Positions 1 through 9,360 are shown, counted from the stretch's first letter. The stretch is 64,000 bases of DNA from Pukyongiella litopenaei (GCF_003008555.2 NZ_CP027665.1:2232001-2296000); one strand, 5' to 3'. Notes: generated by a model not told the origin, from the sequence alone. A program made the numbers and translations.

Positions 1-1503
1 TTCCTGGTGTCCGGGATTTCCATCGTCGCGTTCGTGTTCTACGCACTGGCGCTTCCGGAACAGGCCGCCGCGTTCTTCGGGTGGCTGCGGCCGACGCTGA
101 CGTCGAATTTCGACTGGTTCTTCATGTGGTCGGCGAACATCTTCGTGCTGTTCTGCCTGATGCTGATCGTCACGCCGTGGGGCAGCGTGCGCATCGGCGG
201 TTCCGACGCATCGCCCGATTACAGCTATCTCGGCTGGTTCGCGATGCTGTTCGCCGCCGGCATGGGGATCGGGCTGATGTTCTTCGGCGTGCTGGAGCCG
301 GTCTATCACATGGCCGTGTCCGAACCGCTGGGCGTGCCGTCGCCGATCGCCGAGGATGGCACGATCATCGCCGCCAATGTCGATGCGGCCAAGCGCATGG
401 GGCTGGCGGCCACGATCTATCACTGGGGCCTGCATCCCTGGGCGATCTACGCGGTGGTGGCGCTGGCGCTGGCGCTGTTCACCTACAACAAGGGCCTGCC
501 GCTGACGATCCGGTCCGCCTTCTACCCGATTTTCGGCGAACGGATCTGGGGCTGGACCGGGCATGTCATCGACACGCTCGCGGTGTTCGCAACCCTGTTC
601 GGGCTGGCGACGTCGCTGGGGTTTGGCGCGCAGCAGGCCAATGCCGGGCTTGAGCATATCTACGGCGTGCCCAACAGCGTCAGCGTGCAGGTGATCCTGA
701 TCACCGTGATTACCGCCATCGCGCTGATCTCGGTTCTGCGCGGGCTGGATGGCGGGGTGAAGGTGCTGTCCGAGATCAACATGGTGATCGCGGCGCTGCT
801 GCTGTTCTTCGTGCTGTTCGCGGCGGGGGCCGGGGCGATCCTGTCGGATTTCATCGCCGGGCTGGGGGCCTATGCGCGGGACATCCTGCCGCTGTCTAAC
901 CCGCACGGGCGCAGCGATACCGGCTATATCCACGGCTGGACCACCTTCTACTGGGCCTGGTGGATTTCCTGGTCGCCCTTCGTGGGCATGTTCATCGCCC
1001 GCGTCAGCCGGGGGCGGACCGTGCGCGAATTCGTGATCTGCGTGCTGATCATCCCGTCGCTGGTCTGCGTGCTGTGGATGGCGGTGTTCGGTGGCGCGGC
1101 GATCGACCAGGTTCTCTCCGACCCGGTCGGCAGCGCGGTGAAGGCGCAGGTGATCGACAGCTACAACCCGCCGATCTCGCTCTTTGCGATGCTCGAAGGG
1201 CTGCCGATGGCGGCGATCACCTCGACCATCGCGATCGTCTTGGTGATCGTGTTCTTCATCACCTCGTCGGATTCGGGGTCGCTGGTGATCGACACCATCA
1301 CCGCCGGCGGCAAGATCGACGCGCCGGTGCCGCAGCGGGTGTTCTGGTGCACCTTCGAGGGCGCGGTGGCCATCGTGCTGCTGATCGGCGGCGGGCTGGG
1401 CGCGTTGCAGGCGATGGTGATCTCGACCGGGTTGCCGTTCACGCTGGTCCTGCTGCTGATGTGCTGGGCGGTCCTGAAGGGGTTGCAATCGGAAACCCGA
1501 TAG
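1..1503 (+). CDS. BCCT-family betaine/carnitine/choline transporter, 5' end outside the window
   Basis: The reading frame is open from base 1, so the N-terminus lies upstream and the gene is partial. The visible ~500 residues are almost wholly hydrophobic helices. The BCCT hallmark lies mid-protein: Gly-Trp-Thr-Thr-Phe-Tyr-Trp-Ala-Trp-Trp near base 940, followed by SWSPFVGMFIARVSRGRT, the tryptophan box that binds quaternary-ammonium substrates. An earlier Gly-Met-Gly-Ile-Gly stretch (bases 260-275) matches the glycine-rich helix of the family. The role is secondary uptake of glycine betaine, choline or carnitine, coupled to Na+ or H+, at the inner membrane. The C-terminal tail is short, which argues against a long osmosensory extension. 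It is followed at once by a strong hairpin and ends its own transcription unit. The exact substrate cannot be read from sequence. Confidence 0.95.
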   Translation, partial: FLVSGISIVAFVFYALALPEQAAAFFGWLRPTLTSNFDWFFMWSANIFVLFCLMLIVTPWGSVRIGGSDASPDYSYLGWFAMLFAAGMGIGLMFFGVLEPVYHMAVSEPLGVPSPIAEDGTIIAANVDAAKRMGLAATIYHWGLHPWAIYAVVALALALFTYNKGLPLTIRSAFYPIFGERIWGWTGHVIDTLAVFATLFGLATSLGFGAQQANAGLEHIYGVPNSVSVQVILITVITAIALISVLRGLDGGVKVLSEINMVIAALLLFFVLFAAGAGAILSDFIAGLGAYARDILPLSNPHGRSDTGYIHGWTTFYWAWWISWSPFVGMFIARVSRGRTVREFVICVLIIPSLVCVLWMAVFGGAAIDQVLSDPVGSAVKAQVIDSYNPPISLFAMLEGLPMAAITSTIAIVLVIVFFITSSDSGSLVIDTITAGGKIDAPVPQRVFWCTFEGAVAIVLLIGGGLGALQAMVISTGLPFTLVLLLMCWAVLKGLQSETR

Positions 1504-1548
1504 GCCTGCACGCAAAGCTTGAAACCCGGCGCGCATTGCGCCCTTATG

Positions 1549-1580
1549 CAACAGCCCCGGCTTGGTCGCCGGGGCTGTTG
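1549..1580 (+). terminator. Stem-loop terminator after the BCCT gene
   Basis: A perfect 12-bp inverted repeat (CAACAGCCCCGG and its complement) encloses an 8-nt loop, 46 bases after the BCCT stop. The right arm ends in TTG with no long T-run, so termination strength is uncertain. It separates the transporter from the aminotransferase that starts 20 bases later. Confidence 0.7.
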
Positions 1581-1599
1581 TCGTGCAGGGGATCTCCGT

Positions 1600-2832
1600 A
1601 TGTCCGAAACCCGTCTTGATACCGATTTCGTCCGGGCGCAGTTCCCGGCCTTTGCCGAACCGTCATTGCAGGGGCAGGCGTTTTTCGAGAATGCCGGCGG
1701 GTCGTATGCCTGCCAGCCCGTGATCGACCGGCTGACCCGGTTCTACACCCAGCGCAAGGTGCAGCCCTATGCGCCCTACGAGGCCAGCCGGCTGGCGGGG
1801 GAGGAGATGGACGAGGCGCGCGCCCGGATGGCGGCGATGCTGGGGGTGGACAGCGACGAGATCAGCTTTGGCCCCTCGACCACGCAGAACACCTATGTGC
1901 TGGCGCAGGCATTTCGGCAATGGATGAGCCCGGGCGAGGCCATCATCGTGACCGACCAGGATCACGAGGCCAATTCCGGCCCGTGGCGGCGGCTGGCCGC
2001 CGACGGCATCGAGATCCGGGAATGGCAGATCGACCCGGTGACGGGGCACCTGGACCCCGCCGATCTCGAGCCGCTGCTGGACGAAACCGTGCGGCTGGTC
2101 TGTTTCCCCCATTGCTCGAACGTGGTGGGTGAAATCAACCCGGTGAGCGAGATCACCGCCATGGCCCATGCCGCCGGTGCCTTTGTCTGCGTCGACGGTG
2201 TATCCTATGCGCCGCATGGCTTTGCCAATGTGGGGCGGCTGGGGCCCGACATCTACCTGTTCTCGGCCTACAAGACCTATGGGCCGCATCAGGGGGTGAT
2301 GGCTATCCGCCGGCCGCTGGGCGCGCTGCTGCCCAACCAGGCGCATCATTTCAACGGCGATGTCCTCTACAAGCGGTTCACGCCCGCCGGGCCGGATCAT
2401 GCGCAGGTGGCGGCCTGTGCCGGTATCGCGGATTATGTCGATCTCCTGTGCGACCATCACGACGGCCCGGCCGGGGACGCGGCGGAGCGGGCCGGGTTCG
2501 TGCATGACCTGATGCGCGCCCATGAGGTGGCGCTGCTGCAACCGCTGCTGGACGCGCTGAAGGACCGCAACGACCTGCGCCTGATCGGCCCGTCCGATGC
2601 CGCGATGCGCGCACCCACGGTGGCGGTGGCGCTGAACCGGCCCGGCGAAGGCGTGGCGGCGGCGCTGGCCGATCACGGCATCATGGCGGGGGGCGGGGAT
2701 TTCTATGCGGGCCGTCCGCTCGGGGCGATGGGCATCGAACCGGAGAACGGCGTCCTGCGGCTGAGCTTCACCCATTACACCAGCGCCGGCGAAATCGAAC
2801 GGCTGCTGGCGGCGCTGGACAAGGTGTTGTAG
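1600..2832 (+). CDS. Class V aminotransferase, cysteine desulfurase-like (VC1184 type)
   Basis: PLP enzyme of about 410 residues. The N-terminal FVRAQFPAF followed by FFENAGGS matches the start of the cysteine desulfurase-like subfamily known from VC1184 (TIGR01976). The PLP-binding lysine is in SAYKTYGPH (Lys225), preceded by an Asp-containing CVDGVSYAPHG stretch that positions the cofactor. The ATG at 1600 was chosen because the family homology starts there; an in-frame start at 1519 would run through the terminator hairpin. No catalytic Cys loop typical of IscS/SufS is obvious, so a true cysteine desulfurase role is unproven; other C-S or C-N lyase activities are possible. The next gene begins 90 bases downstream. 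Confidence 0.85.
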   Translation: MSETRLDTDFVRAQFPAFAEPSLQGQAFFENAGGSYACQPVIDRLTRFYTQRKVQPYAPYEASRLAGEEMDEARARMAAMLGVDSDEISFGPSTTQNTYVLAQAFRQWMSPGEAIIVTDQDHEANSGPWRRLAADGIEIREWQIDPVTGHLDPADLEPLLDETVRLVCFPHCSNVVGEINPVSEITAMAHAAGAFVCVDGVSYAPHGFANVGRLGPDIYLFSAYKTYGPHQGVMAIRRPLGALLPNQAHHFNGDVLYKRFTPAGPDHAQVAACAGIADYVDLLCDHHDGPAGDAAERAGFVHDLMRAHEVALLQPLLDALKDRNDLRLIGPSDAAMRAPTVAVALNRPGEGVAAALADHGIMAGGGDFYAGRPLGAMGIEPENGVLRLSFTHYTSAGEIERLLAALDKVL

Positions 2833-2922
2833 CGACACGCTTTCCGCCGGCCAGACGCGCCGCCGCTTGCCTGAACGGCCAACTCGTCCTAGCCTGTCGC
2901 CGACCGCAACGGGGAGAAGCGG

Positions 2923-4134
2923 ATGATCCTGACCAGTACCGAGGGGCAAGACGACCTGCCACGCTACTTCGTGCGCGTGATGGAGATGCTGCAGGGTATG
3001 CGGCACGGGCGGCTGGAGTTCCATTTCGACGACGGGCGCGTGTTCCGTGTCGAAGGGGTCGAACCGGGGCCGGTGGCCGAGCTGCATGTCCACCACGGGG
3101 ACGTGTTTTCGCGGCTGATCCGCGAAGGCGACCTGGGGTTCAGCGATGCCTATCTGGATGGATGGTGGAGCACTCCGGACCTGCAGGCGTTCATGGACCT
3201 GATCCACATGGGCGACAACGACACCGTCTATGACGGCTTCCCCGGGCTTGCGCTGCTGCGGGCCTATGAACGGATGCGGTTCTGGCTGCAGAGCAACACC
3301 AGGAAACAGGCGCGCCGGAACATCTCGCACCATTACGACCTCGGCAACGATTTCTACCGCGTGTGGCTGGACGATACGATGACCTATTCCAGCGCCCTGT
3401 TCCGGACCGGGCAGGAAAGCCTGGAGACGGCGCAGACCGCCAAATACGCCTCGCTGGTCGACCAGATGGGCGCGCAGCCGGGCGATCATGTCCTGGAAAT
3501 CGGCTGTGGCTGGGGCGGCTTTGCCGAATATGCCGCGCGCGAACGCGGGCTGAGCGTCACCGGGCTGACCATCAGCGAGGAACAGTTCAAGTTCGCCCGC
3601 GACCGGATCGCGCGTGCGGGCCTGTCGGACCGGGTCGAATTCAAGCTGCAGGATTACCGCGACGAACGCGGCAGCTATGACGGCATCGCAAGCATCGAGA
3701 TGTTCGAGGCGGTGGGCGAGAAATACTGGCCGGTCTACTTCGACACCGTGCGCGGCTGTCTCAAACCCGGGCGGAACGCGACGCTGCAGATCATCACCAT
3801 CGCCGACAAGCGGTGGGAGGTCTACAAGCGCGGCGTCGATTTCATCCAGAAATACATCTTTCCGGGCGGCATGCTGCCGACACCGACGATCCTGCGCGAA
3901 CAGGTCGAGCGCGCCGGGCTGAAGGTGGCGCGGTCAATCGAGTTCGGATCGTCCTACGACCTGACGCTGCGCCGCTGGCACCAGACCTTCAACGATAAAT
4001 GGGATCAGATCGCGCCGATGGGGTTCGATGACCGGTTCCGCAGGATGTGGAATTTCTACCTGACCTCCTGCGCCGCGGCGTTCGACAAGTCCAATATCGA
4101 CGTGACCCAGATCACGGTGCAGCGGCCTGCCTGA
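2923..4134 (+). CDS. cfa: Cyclopropane-fatty-acyl-phospholipid synthase family methyltransferase
   Basis: A 403-residue SAM-dependent methyltransferase. Motif I is VLEIGCGWGGFAEYAARERG near residues 190-209, followed by the acidic GLTISEEQ strand. The upstream HHYDLGNDFYRVWLDDTMTYS segment is diagnostic of the Cfa/mycolic acid cyclopropane synthase family and forms part of the lipid pocket. The enzyme adds a methylene bridge across unsaturated acyl chains of membrane phospholipids, usually as an envelope stress adaptation. The ATG at 2923 has a GGGGAGAAG ribosome site. It sits directly upstream of trgA and trgB, placing it in an envelope/oxidant stress neighbourhood. A related C-methylating activity on the same lipids (furan fatty acid type) is less likely but not excluded. 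Confidence 0.92.
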   Translation: MILTSTEGQDDLPRYFVRVMEMLQGMRHGRLEFHFDDGRVFRVEGVEPGPVAELHVHHGDVFSRLIREGDLGFSDAYLDGWWSTPDLQAFMDLIHMGDNDTVYDGFPGLALLRAYERMRFWLQSNTRKQARRNISHHYDLGNDFYRVWLDDTMTYSSALFRTGQESLETAQTAKYASLVDQMGAQPGDHVLEIGCGWGGFAEYAARERGLSVTGLTISEEQFKFARDRIARAGLSDRVEFKLQDYRDERGSYDGIASIEMFEAVGEKYWPVYFDTVRGCLKPGRNATLQIITIADKRWEVYKRGVDFIQKYIFPGGMLPTPTILREQVERAGLKVARSIEFGSSYDLTLRRWHQTFNDKWDQIAPMGFDDRFRRMWNFYLTSCAAAFDKSNIDVTQITVQRPA

Positions 4135-4154
4135 CCCCTGATGCCCGATCCCTG

Positions 4155-4595
4155 ATGCCTGATGCCGCCCGCCTCGTTGCCGCGCTCTGTCTCGGGGTGG
4201 TGGCCTTTGTCGCCTCGGGGCTGGTGGCGCCGCTGATGCCCGATAGCACCGATTTCAGTTGGTTCCGCGAGGTGAACGTGGCGCTGGGGATGATCTGTGG
4301 CTGGGTGATCATGGGAAAACGCGCGGGCAGGGGGCTGTTGCCGGGTGTCGGCAACGGGCTGACGGGCGTGGCGGCGCTGGTGTTCTGGGCGCTGTTCGTC
4401 CAGGGCTGTTACGACATGCTGCGGCTGGCGATGCGGCATCGCTATGGCGGCCCGTTCGATGCGCTGACCGACATTTTCAGGATCGCCGCCGATCATGCGA
4501 TGGCGGTGATGGCGCCGGGGGTGATCCTGTTTCTCGGCGCCGGCGGGGTTGCGGCCGGGCTGGCCACCGAATATGCCCGCAGGGCATGGCGTTGA
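4155..4595 (+). CDS. trgA: TrgA family membrane protein (tellurite resistance)
   Basis: A 146-residue protein with about four hydrophobic helices. The start MPDAARLVAALCLGVVAF, the PLMPDSTDFSWFREVN loop and the C-terminal LATEYARRAWR match the TrgA family of Rhodobacteraceae, first described with trgB in Rhodobacter sphaeroides as contributing to high-level tellurite resistance. The start at 4155 places the first helix correctly; the upstream in-frame extension overlaps cfa and lacks family similarity. It lies 20 bases after cfa and 28 before trgB, so the genes are probably co-transcribed. The biochemical role of TrgA is not known; position and hydrophobicity say inner membrane. Confidence 0.85.
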   Translation: MPDAARLVAALCLGVVAFVASGLVAPLMPDSTDFSWFREVNVALGMICGWVIMGKRAGRGLLPGVGNGLTGVAALVFWALFVQGCYDMLRLAMRHRYGGPFDALTDIFRIAADHAMAVMAPGVILFLGAGGVAAGLATEYARRAWR

Positions 4596-4623
4596 TCCGA
4601 TCCAGCCAGTGAAAGCGGCCCAT

Positions 4624-5751
4624 ATGACCAACCTGTTTTTCTACGGCACGCTCTGCCATGTCCCCCTGCTGGAACTGGTGCTGGGCCGACCCGCCGATAC
4701 GCTGGACCTGACCCCGGCCGAACTGCCGGATCACGCGGTGCATTGGGTCGCCGGGCAGGCCTTTCCGGTGATCGTGCCGCGCCCCGGCGCCCGGGCGCAG
4801 GGGCTGTTGCTGCGCGCACCGGATGCCGAGGGGATCGAACGGCTGGAGTTCTACGAAGGCGGGTTCGACTATGATCTGCGTCGGGAAACCGTGGAGACCG
4901 CCGACGGGCCCGCCCCGGCGCGGGTGTTCTTCCCGCAACCGGGCCGCTGGCGCGCGGACGGGCCGTGGTCGCTGCCGGATTGGGAACGCGACTGGGCAAC
5001 CCTGACCCTGCGCGCCGCGAACGAGGCGATGGGGTGGTTCGGCAGGGTCACGCCCGCCGAGCTGGCCCAGCGGTTTCCGCCGATGCGGGCGCGCGCGGGA
5101 AGCTGGCTGGACGCACAGGCGCGGCCCGCCGATCCCACGCGGGACCTGGACCGCGACATCGTGGTCCATGACCGCCGCCGCGTTCATTTCGGGTTCTTTT
5201 CGGTCGAAGAGGTCGACCTGCAGGTGCGCCAGCATGACGGGTCGATGGGGCCGGTCATGAACCGCGAGGCGCTGATGGTGGGGCAGGCCGCCGTGGTGCT
5301 GCCCTATGATCCGGTGCGCGACGAGGTCCTGGTGATCGAACAGTTCCGCACGCCGCTCTACCTCGCGGGCGATCGTGCGCCCTGGGTGCGCGAAGCGGTG
5401 GCCGGGCTGATCGATCCGGGTGAAACACCCGAGACCACCGCGATCCGCGAGGCGCGTGAAGAGGCCGGGCTGGAGATCGCCGCGCTGGAGCCGGTGGCCC
5501 AGCTCTGGCCCAGCACCGGCAGCCTGGGTGAATACCTGCACCTGTTCGTCGGCCTGACCGACCTGTCCGGTCTCGGCTCGGGTCGGCAGGGCGGGCTGGC
5601 CGAGGAGGGCGAGGATATCCGCTCGGATGTGATGCCGCTGGCCCGGCTGTTCGAGATGCTCGACGCGCAGGAACTGCGCGACATGCCGCTGACCACGATC
5701 ACCCTGTGGCTGGCGCGGCATCATGAGCGTCTTCGCGCCGAGGCCCGATAG
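4624..5751 (+). CDS. trgB: TrgB: gamma-glutamylcyclotransferase-like domain fused to a Nudix hydrolase
   Basis: A 375-residue two-domain protein. The N-terminus (MTNLFFYGTLCH, then an FYEGGFDYDL segment) is a GGCT/AIG2-like fold with the typical Y-G-T-L loop. The C-terminal part is a Nudix hydrolase of the ADP-ribose pyrophosphatase type, with a complete Nudix box at about residues 261-283 (G-x5-E-x7-REAREEAGLE). In R. sphaeroides the trgAB locus contributes to tellurite resistance and TrgB is annotated as a tellurite-linked ADP-ribose pyrophosphatase. The ATG at 4624 was chosen because the GGCT fold begins there. Glutathione-related (GGCT) and nucleotide clean-up (Nudix) activities in one chain fit an oxidant-stress role, but the substrates are inferred. 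Confidence 0.88.
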   Translation: MTNLFFYGTLCHVPLLELVLGRPADTLDLTPAELPDHAVHWVAGQAFPVIVPRPGARAQGLLLRAPDAEGIERLEFYEGGFDYDLRRETVETADGPAPARVFFPQPGRWRADGPWSLPDWERDWATLTLRAANEAMGWFGRVTPAELAQRFPPMRARAGSWLDAQARPADPTRDLDRDIVVHDRRRVHFGFFSVEEVDLQVRQHDGSMGPVMNREALMVGQAAVVLPYDPVRDEVLVIEQFRTPLYLAGDRAPWVREAVAGLIDPGETPETTAIREAREEAGLEIAALEPVAQLWPSTGSLGEYLHLFVGLTDLSGLGSGRQGGLAEEGEDIRSDVMPLARLFEMLDAQELRDMPLTTITLWLARHHERLRAEAR

Positions 5752-5817
5752 ACCGCCACGCTTGTTGAGCGGCGGGCGCTTCGCTACATCTGGGCTGAAC
5801 GGGACAACGAGGGCATC

Positions 5818-6852
5818 ATGCATATTGCACGCGATCTTTCCGAAGCGATCGGAAACACTCCGCTGATCCGGCTGCGCCGGGTGTCCGAGGAAACCGGCTG
5901 CGACATCTACGGCAAGGCCGAGTTCATGAACCCCGGCCAGTCGGTCAAGGACCGCGCCGCGCTCTACATCATCCGCGACGCGGTTGCGAAAGGCGCGCTG
6001 AAACCCGGCGGCACCATCGTCGAGGGCACCGCCGGCAACACCGGGATCGGGCTGGCGCTGGTCGGCGCGTCGATGGGGTTCAAGACGGTGATCGTGATCC
6101 CCGAAACCCAGTCCGAGGAAAAGAAGGACATGCTGCGGCTCGCCGGGGCCGAACTGGTGCAGGTGCCCGCCGCGCCCTATCGCAACCCCAACAACTTCGT
6201 GCGCTATTCGGAACGGCTGGCGGCAAAGCTGAACGAGAGCGAACCCAATGGCGCGATCTGGGCCAACCAGTTCGACAACGTGGCCAACCGGCAGGCACAT
6301 GTGGAAACCACCGGGCCGGAAATCTGGGAACAGACCGGCGGCAAGGTGGACGGTTTCGTGTCGGCAGTCGGTTCGGGCGGAACGCTGGCGGGCGTGGCCG
6401 AGGCGCTGCAGCCCAAGGGGGTCAAGATCGCGCTGGCCGACCCGATGGGGGCGGGGCTTTATTCCTATTACACTACCGGGGAACTGGCGATGGAGGGCGG
6501 CAGCATCGCCGAGGGCATCGGCCAGGTGCGGATCACCGAGAATCTCAAGGGGTTCACACCCGATTTCTCCTATCAGATCCCCGACGCCGAGGCGCTGCCC
6601 TATATCTTTGACCTGCTGCATGACGAAGGGCTGGTGCTGGGCGGATCGACGGCGATCAACGTCGCCGGCGCGGTCCGGCTGGCCCGTGACCTGGGGCCGG
6701 GCCACCGCATCGTCACGGTCCTGTGCGACTATGGCACACGCTATCAGTCAAAGCTGTTCAATCCGGATTTCCTGCGCGAAAAGGACCTGCCCGTGCCCGA
6801 CTGGATGACACGCGCCCCGGCCTCGATCCCGGGTGTGTTCGAAGAGGTCTGA
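5818..6852 (+). CDS. cysK: Cysteine synthase A (O-acetylserine sulfhydrylase)
   Basis: A 344-residue PLP enzyme of the fold-type II beta family. It converts O-acetyl-L-serine plus sulfide to cysteine in the cytoplasm. The cofactor lysine is Lys44 in NPGQSVKDRAAL; the phosphate-binding loop is EGTAGNTGIGLAL; the SAVGSGGTLAGVAEAL segment is the usual glycine-rich loop. The order trgA-trgB-cysK is the arrangement reported for R. sphaeroides, where cysK also affects tellurite resistance, consistent with tellurite toxicity acting through thiols. A 66-base gap separates it from trgB and only 4 bases separate it from the channel gene downstream. The protein is slightly longer than the ~310-residue average, mainly at the C-terminus. 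Confidence 0.93.
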   Translation: MHIARDLSEAIGNTPLIRLRRVSEETGCDIYGKAEFMNPGQSVKDRAALYIIRDAVAKGALKPGGTIVEGTAGNTGIGLALVGASMGFKTVIVIPETQSEEKKDMLRLAGAELVQVPAAPYRNPNNFVRYSERLAAKLNESEPNGAIWANQFDNVANRQAHVETTGPEIWEQTGGKVDGFVSAVGSGGTLAGVAEALQPKGVKIALADPMGAGLYSYYTTGELAMEGGSIAEGIGQVRITENLKGFTPDFSYQIPDAEALPYIFDLLHDEGLVLGGSTAINVAGAVRLARDLGPGHRIVTVLCDYGTRYQSKLFNPDFLREKDLPVPDWMTRAPASIPGVFEEV

Positions 6853-6856
6853 GCCG

Positions 6857-9223
6857 ATGTGGCGCGTGGTGATACGCCTGGTCGGCGTCGCGCTGTTCGT
6901 CCTGCTGGCCGGCGTCGTGTCGGCGCAGGATGTCCGGGCGGACAAGGAATTCTACGAGGAATGGCTGGCGCTGGCGACCCGGTCCGAAGAGGTCATCGAC
7001 GCGGGGCGGGCCTCGGACAAGGCGCTGGACGAGCTGCGCGGCGAGATCGTCGAATACCGCGAAAACTTCGTGAAGGCCCGCAGCCAGAACAACGACCGCA
7101 TCGCCACGCTGGATTCCCAGCTCGCAGCGCTGGGGCCGGTTCCGGAAAGCGGCGAAGAACCCACCGAGGTGTCGAGCCTGCGCGCCGAGCTGACGCAGCA
7201 GCTGGACAGTCTCAAGGTGCCCGGCATCATCGCGGAAGAGGCCTATAACCGCGCGAACGGGCTGGTGAGCGAAATCGACCGTCTGGTGCGCCAGCGGCGG
7301 GCCAGGCAGGTCACCGCGCGGAGCGCATCGCCCCTGAACCCCACACTCTGGCCCGAGGCGTTTGCCGAACTGGGCAAGGCCGGGTCCGGCATCATGGACG
7401 AAACCCGGGCCATCCGGGCCTCGGAGGGCGGGCTGGATGATCTGAAACAGCATTTCCTGTGGATTGCGGGACTGTTGCTGGTCGGGCTGCTGCTGGTCGC
7501 GCGCGGGCGCATATGGGCGGTCCGGTTCGGCAATTACCTGCGGACGCATGGCGGCTCCGGGCGCGGGGTGTGGTCATTCGTGGTGTCGCTGACGCGGATG
7601 ATCGTGCCGCTTGCCGGCGTATCCGCGATCTGCGGGGCGGCGGCTTTGACGGGCCTCTTCGGCACAAAGGGCCTGTCTCTCATCCTGACGATACCGATCT
7701 GGAGCGCGCAGCTGCTCTATTTCATCTGGCTGGCCGATCAGATGTTCGGCAGCCACAGCCGTTTCGATTTCCTGCCTGTTCCCGAAAACAGGCGGCGCGA
7801 GGCCCGTCTGCTGGTGGTCATGCTGGCGGTGACCCTGATCCTGCACAGCGCGCTGCGCATGTTCGAGCAGAGCCAGGGTATCCCCGCCGAGATACACAGC
7901 GTTCTGGTCTTTCCGCTGGTTCTGCTCGCATCGGCGATCCTGTTGCGCCTGCAGCGCGTGACGCTTCGGCCGGCACCGTCCGACGGTTCCGAAACCGAGG
8001 CCGACCATGGCGCCGGGGCGTCCGGCCTGGTCAACCTGGTGCGCAGGGCGCTCGTGCTGCTGGCCGTCGCGTCGCCGCTTGTCGCCGCGCTTGGCTATGT
8101 GAATGCGGCCGAAGCCCTTGTGTTCCCGGCGATATCGACATTGTCGCTGATGTCGCTGGTGCTGGTGCTGCAACGGTTCGCCGGCGATATTTATGCCTGG
8201 GTGACCGGGCAGGGCGAGGCGACGCAGGATTCCCTGTTCACGGTGCTGATAGGGTTCGTCCTCGCCTTGTTGTCCCTGCCGGTGCTGGCGCTGATCTGGG
8301 GCGCGCGGATATCCGACCTGACCGAGCTCTGGACCCGCTTTCTCGAAGGCTTCCAGATCGGTGAAACGCGGATTTCGCCCGTCGATTTCCTCACCGTTCT
8401 GGTGATTTTCGCCATCGGCTACGGGATGACGCGCCTGGTCCAGGGGACGTTGCGGGTGAACCTGCTGCCCAAGACGCGGATCGATCCGGGAACGCAGAAC
8501 GCGATCGTGTCCGGCATCGGCTATGTCGGTATCTTCCTGGCCGCGCTGATCGCCGTTGCCGGTGCCGGGATCGACCTGTCGTCGCTGGCGCTGGTGGCCA
8601 GTGCGCTGACGGTCGGGATCGGCTTTGGCCTGCAGACCATTGTGTCCAACTTCGTCTCGGGCATCATCCTGCTGATCGAGCGCCCGATCTCCAAGGGCGA
8701 CTGGATCGAAGTCGGCGGCAAGATGGGATATGTGCGCGATATCTCGGTGCGCTCGACCCGGATCGAGACATTTGACCGTTCCGATGTGATCGTTCCGAAC
8801 TCCGACCTGATCAGCGGGACGGTGACCAACTATACCCATGGCAAGACGATCGGCCGCGTGATTGTGCCGGTGGGCGTGGCCTACGGGACCGACACCCGGA
8901 AGGTCGAGAAGATCCTGCAGCAGATCGCCAACGCCCATCCGATGGTGCTGGCGAACCCGGCCCCGTCGGTGGTGTTCCAGGGGTTCGGCGCGGATGCGCT
9001 GGATTTCGAGATCCGCGCGATCCTGCGGGACGTGAACTGGGTCCTGTCGGTGAAATCCGACATGAACCACGAGATCGCCCGCCGCTTTGTCGAAGCCGGC
9101 ATCGAGATCCCGTTCGCACAGCGCGACGTCTGGCTGCGCAACCCCGAGGCCTTGGGCAGCGCCGCCGAACCGGCATCGACAGACGAGACACCGCCTGCGT
9201 CCGAAGACACCCCGACGGCCTGA
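6857..9223 (+). CDS. Large MscS-family mechanosensitive channel with periplasmic N-terminal region
   Basis: A 788-residue protein. A signal peptide (VVIRLVGVALFVLLAGVVSA) precedes a charged, probably coiled periplasmic region to about residue 190 that resembles DUF3772. Many transmembrane helices follow, then the MscS core. The conserved pore helix and beta domain are recognisable in VASALTVGIGFGLQTIVSNF and FVSGIILLIERPISKGDWIE, with the family RSTRIETFDRSDVIVPNSDLIS-type segment after it. It should release solutes on hypo-osmotic shock from the inner membrane. The start at 6857 is 4 bases after cysK, so it may be read from the same transcript. The C-terminal tail (after about 760) is low-complexity and acidic. 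It ends 47 bases before the tRNA. Confidence 0.9.
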   Translation: MWRVVIRLVGVALFVLLAGVVSAQDVRADKEFYEEWLALATRSEEVIDAGRASDKALDELRGEIVEYRENFVKARSQNNDRIATLDSQLAALGPVPESGEEPTEVSSLRAELTQQLDSLKVPGIIAEEAYNRANGLVSEIDRLVRQRRARQVTARSASPLNPTLWPEAFAELGKAGSGIMDETRAIRASEGGLDDLKQHFLWIAGLLLVGLLLVARGRIWAVRFGNYLRTHGGSGRGVWSFVVSLTRMIVPLAGVSAICGAAALTGLFGTKGLSLILTIPIWSAQLLYFIWLADQMFGSHSRFDFLPVPENRRREARLLVVMLAVTLILHSALRMFEQSQGIPAEIHSVLVFPLVLLASAILLRLQRVTLRPAPSDGSETEADHGAGASGLVNLVRRALVLLAVASPLVAALGYVNAAEALVFPAISTLSLMSLVLVLQRFAGDIYAWVTGQGEATQDSLFTVLIGFVLALLSLPVLALIWGARISDLTELWTRFLEGFQIGETRISPVDFLTVLVIFAIGYGMTRLVQGTLRVNLLPKTRIDPGTQNAIVSGIGYVGIFLAALIAVAGAGIDLSSLALVASALTVGIGFGLQTIVSNFVSGIILLIERPISKGDWIEVGGKMGYVRDISVRSTRIETFDRSDVIVPNSDLISGTVTNYTHGKTIGRVIVPVGVAYGTDTRKVEKILQQIANAHPMVLANPAPSVVFQGFGADALDFEIRAILRDVNWVLSVKSDMNHEIARRFVEAGIEIPFAQRDVWLRNPEALGSAAEPASTDETPPASEDTPTA

Positions 9224-9270
9224 AATTCGGCTTGCAATAGTGCCGCCATTCCGGCACATATCCCGCCCAC

Positions 9271-9360
9271 GGAGAGGTGGCCGAGTGGTCGAAGGCGCAC
9301 GCCTGGAAAGTGTGTAGGCGGGAAACCGTCTCCAGGGTTCGAATCCCTGTCTCTCCGCCA
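9271..9360 (+). tRNA. tRNA-Ser, anticodon GGA
   Basis: A 90-nt cloverleaf with a 7-bp acceptor stem (GGAGAGG against TCTCTCC, the innermost pair G-U), discriminator G and encoded CCA. The anticodon loop CTGGAAA carries GGA. A long variable arm (serine class) lies between the anticodon arm and the T-arm, which has the GGTTCGAATCC loop. It is the last conserved chromosomal feature before the accessory island. I found no second copy of its 3' end in the window, so it is not shown to be the attachment site. Confidence 0.97.

Noticed and set aside
9271-9360. tRNA-Ser as the island's attachment site
   Set aside because: The tRNA is complete, and I found no repeated copy of its 3' end near 27-29 kb or elsewhere in the window. 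Large serine recombinases also usually do not use tRNA 3' ends.
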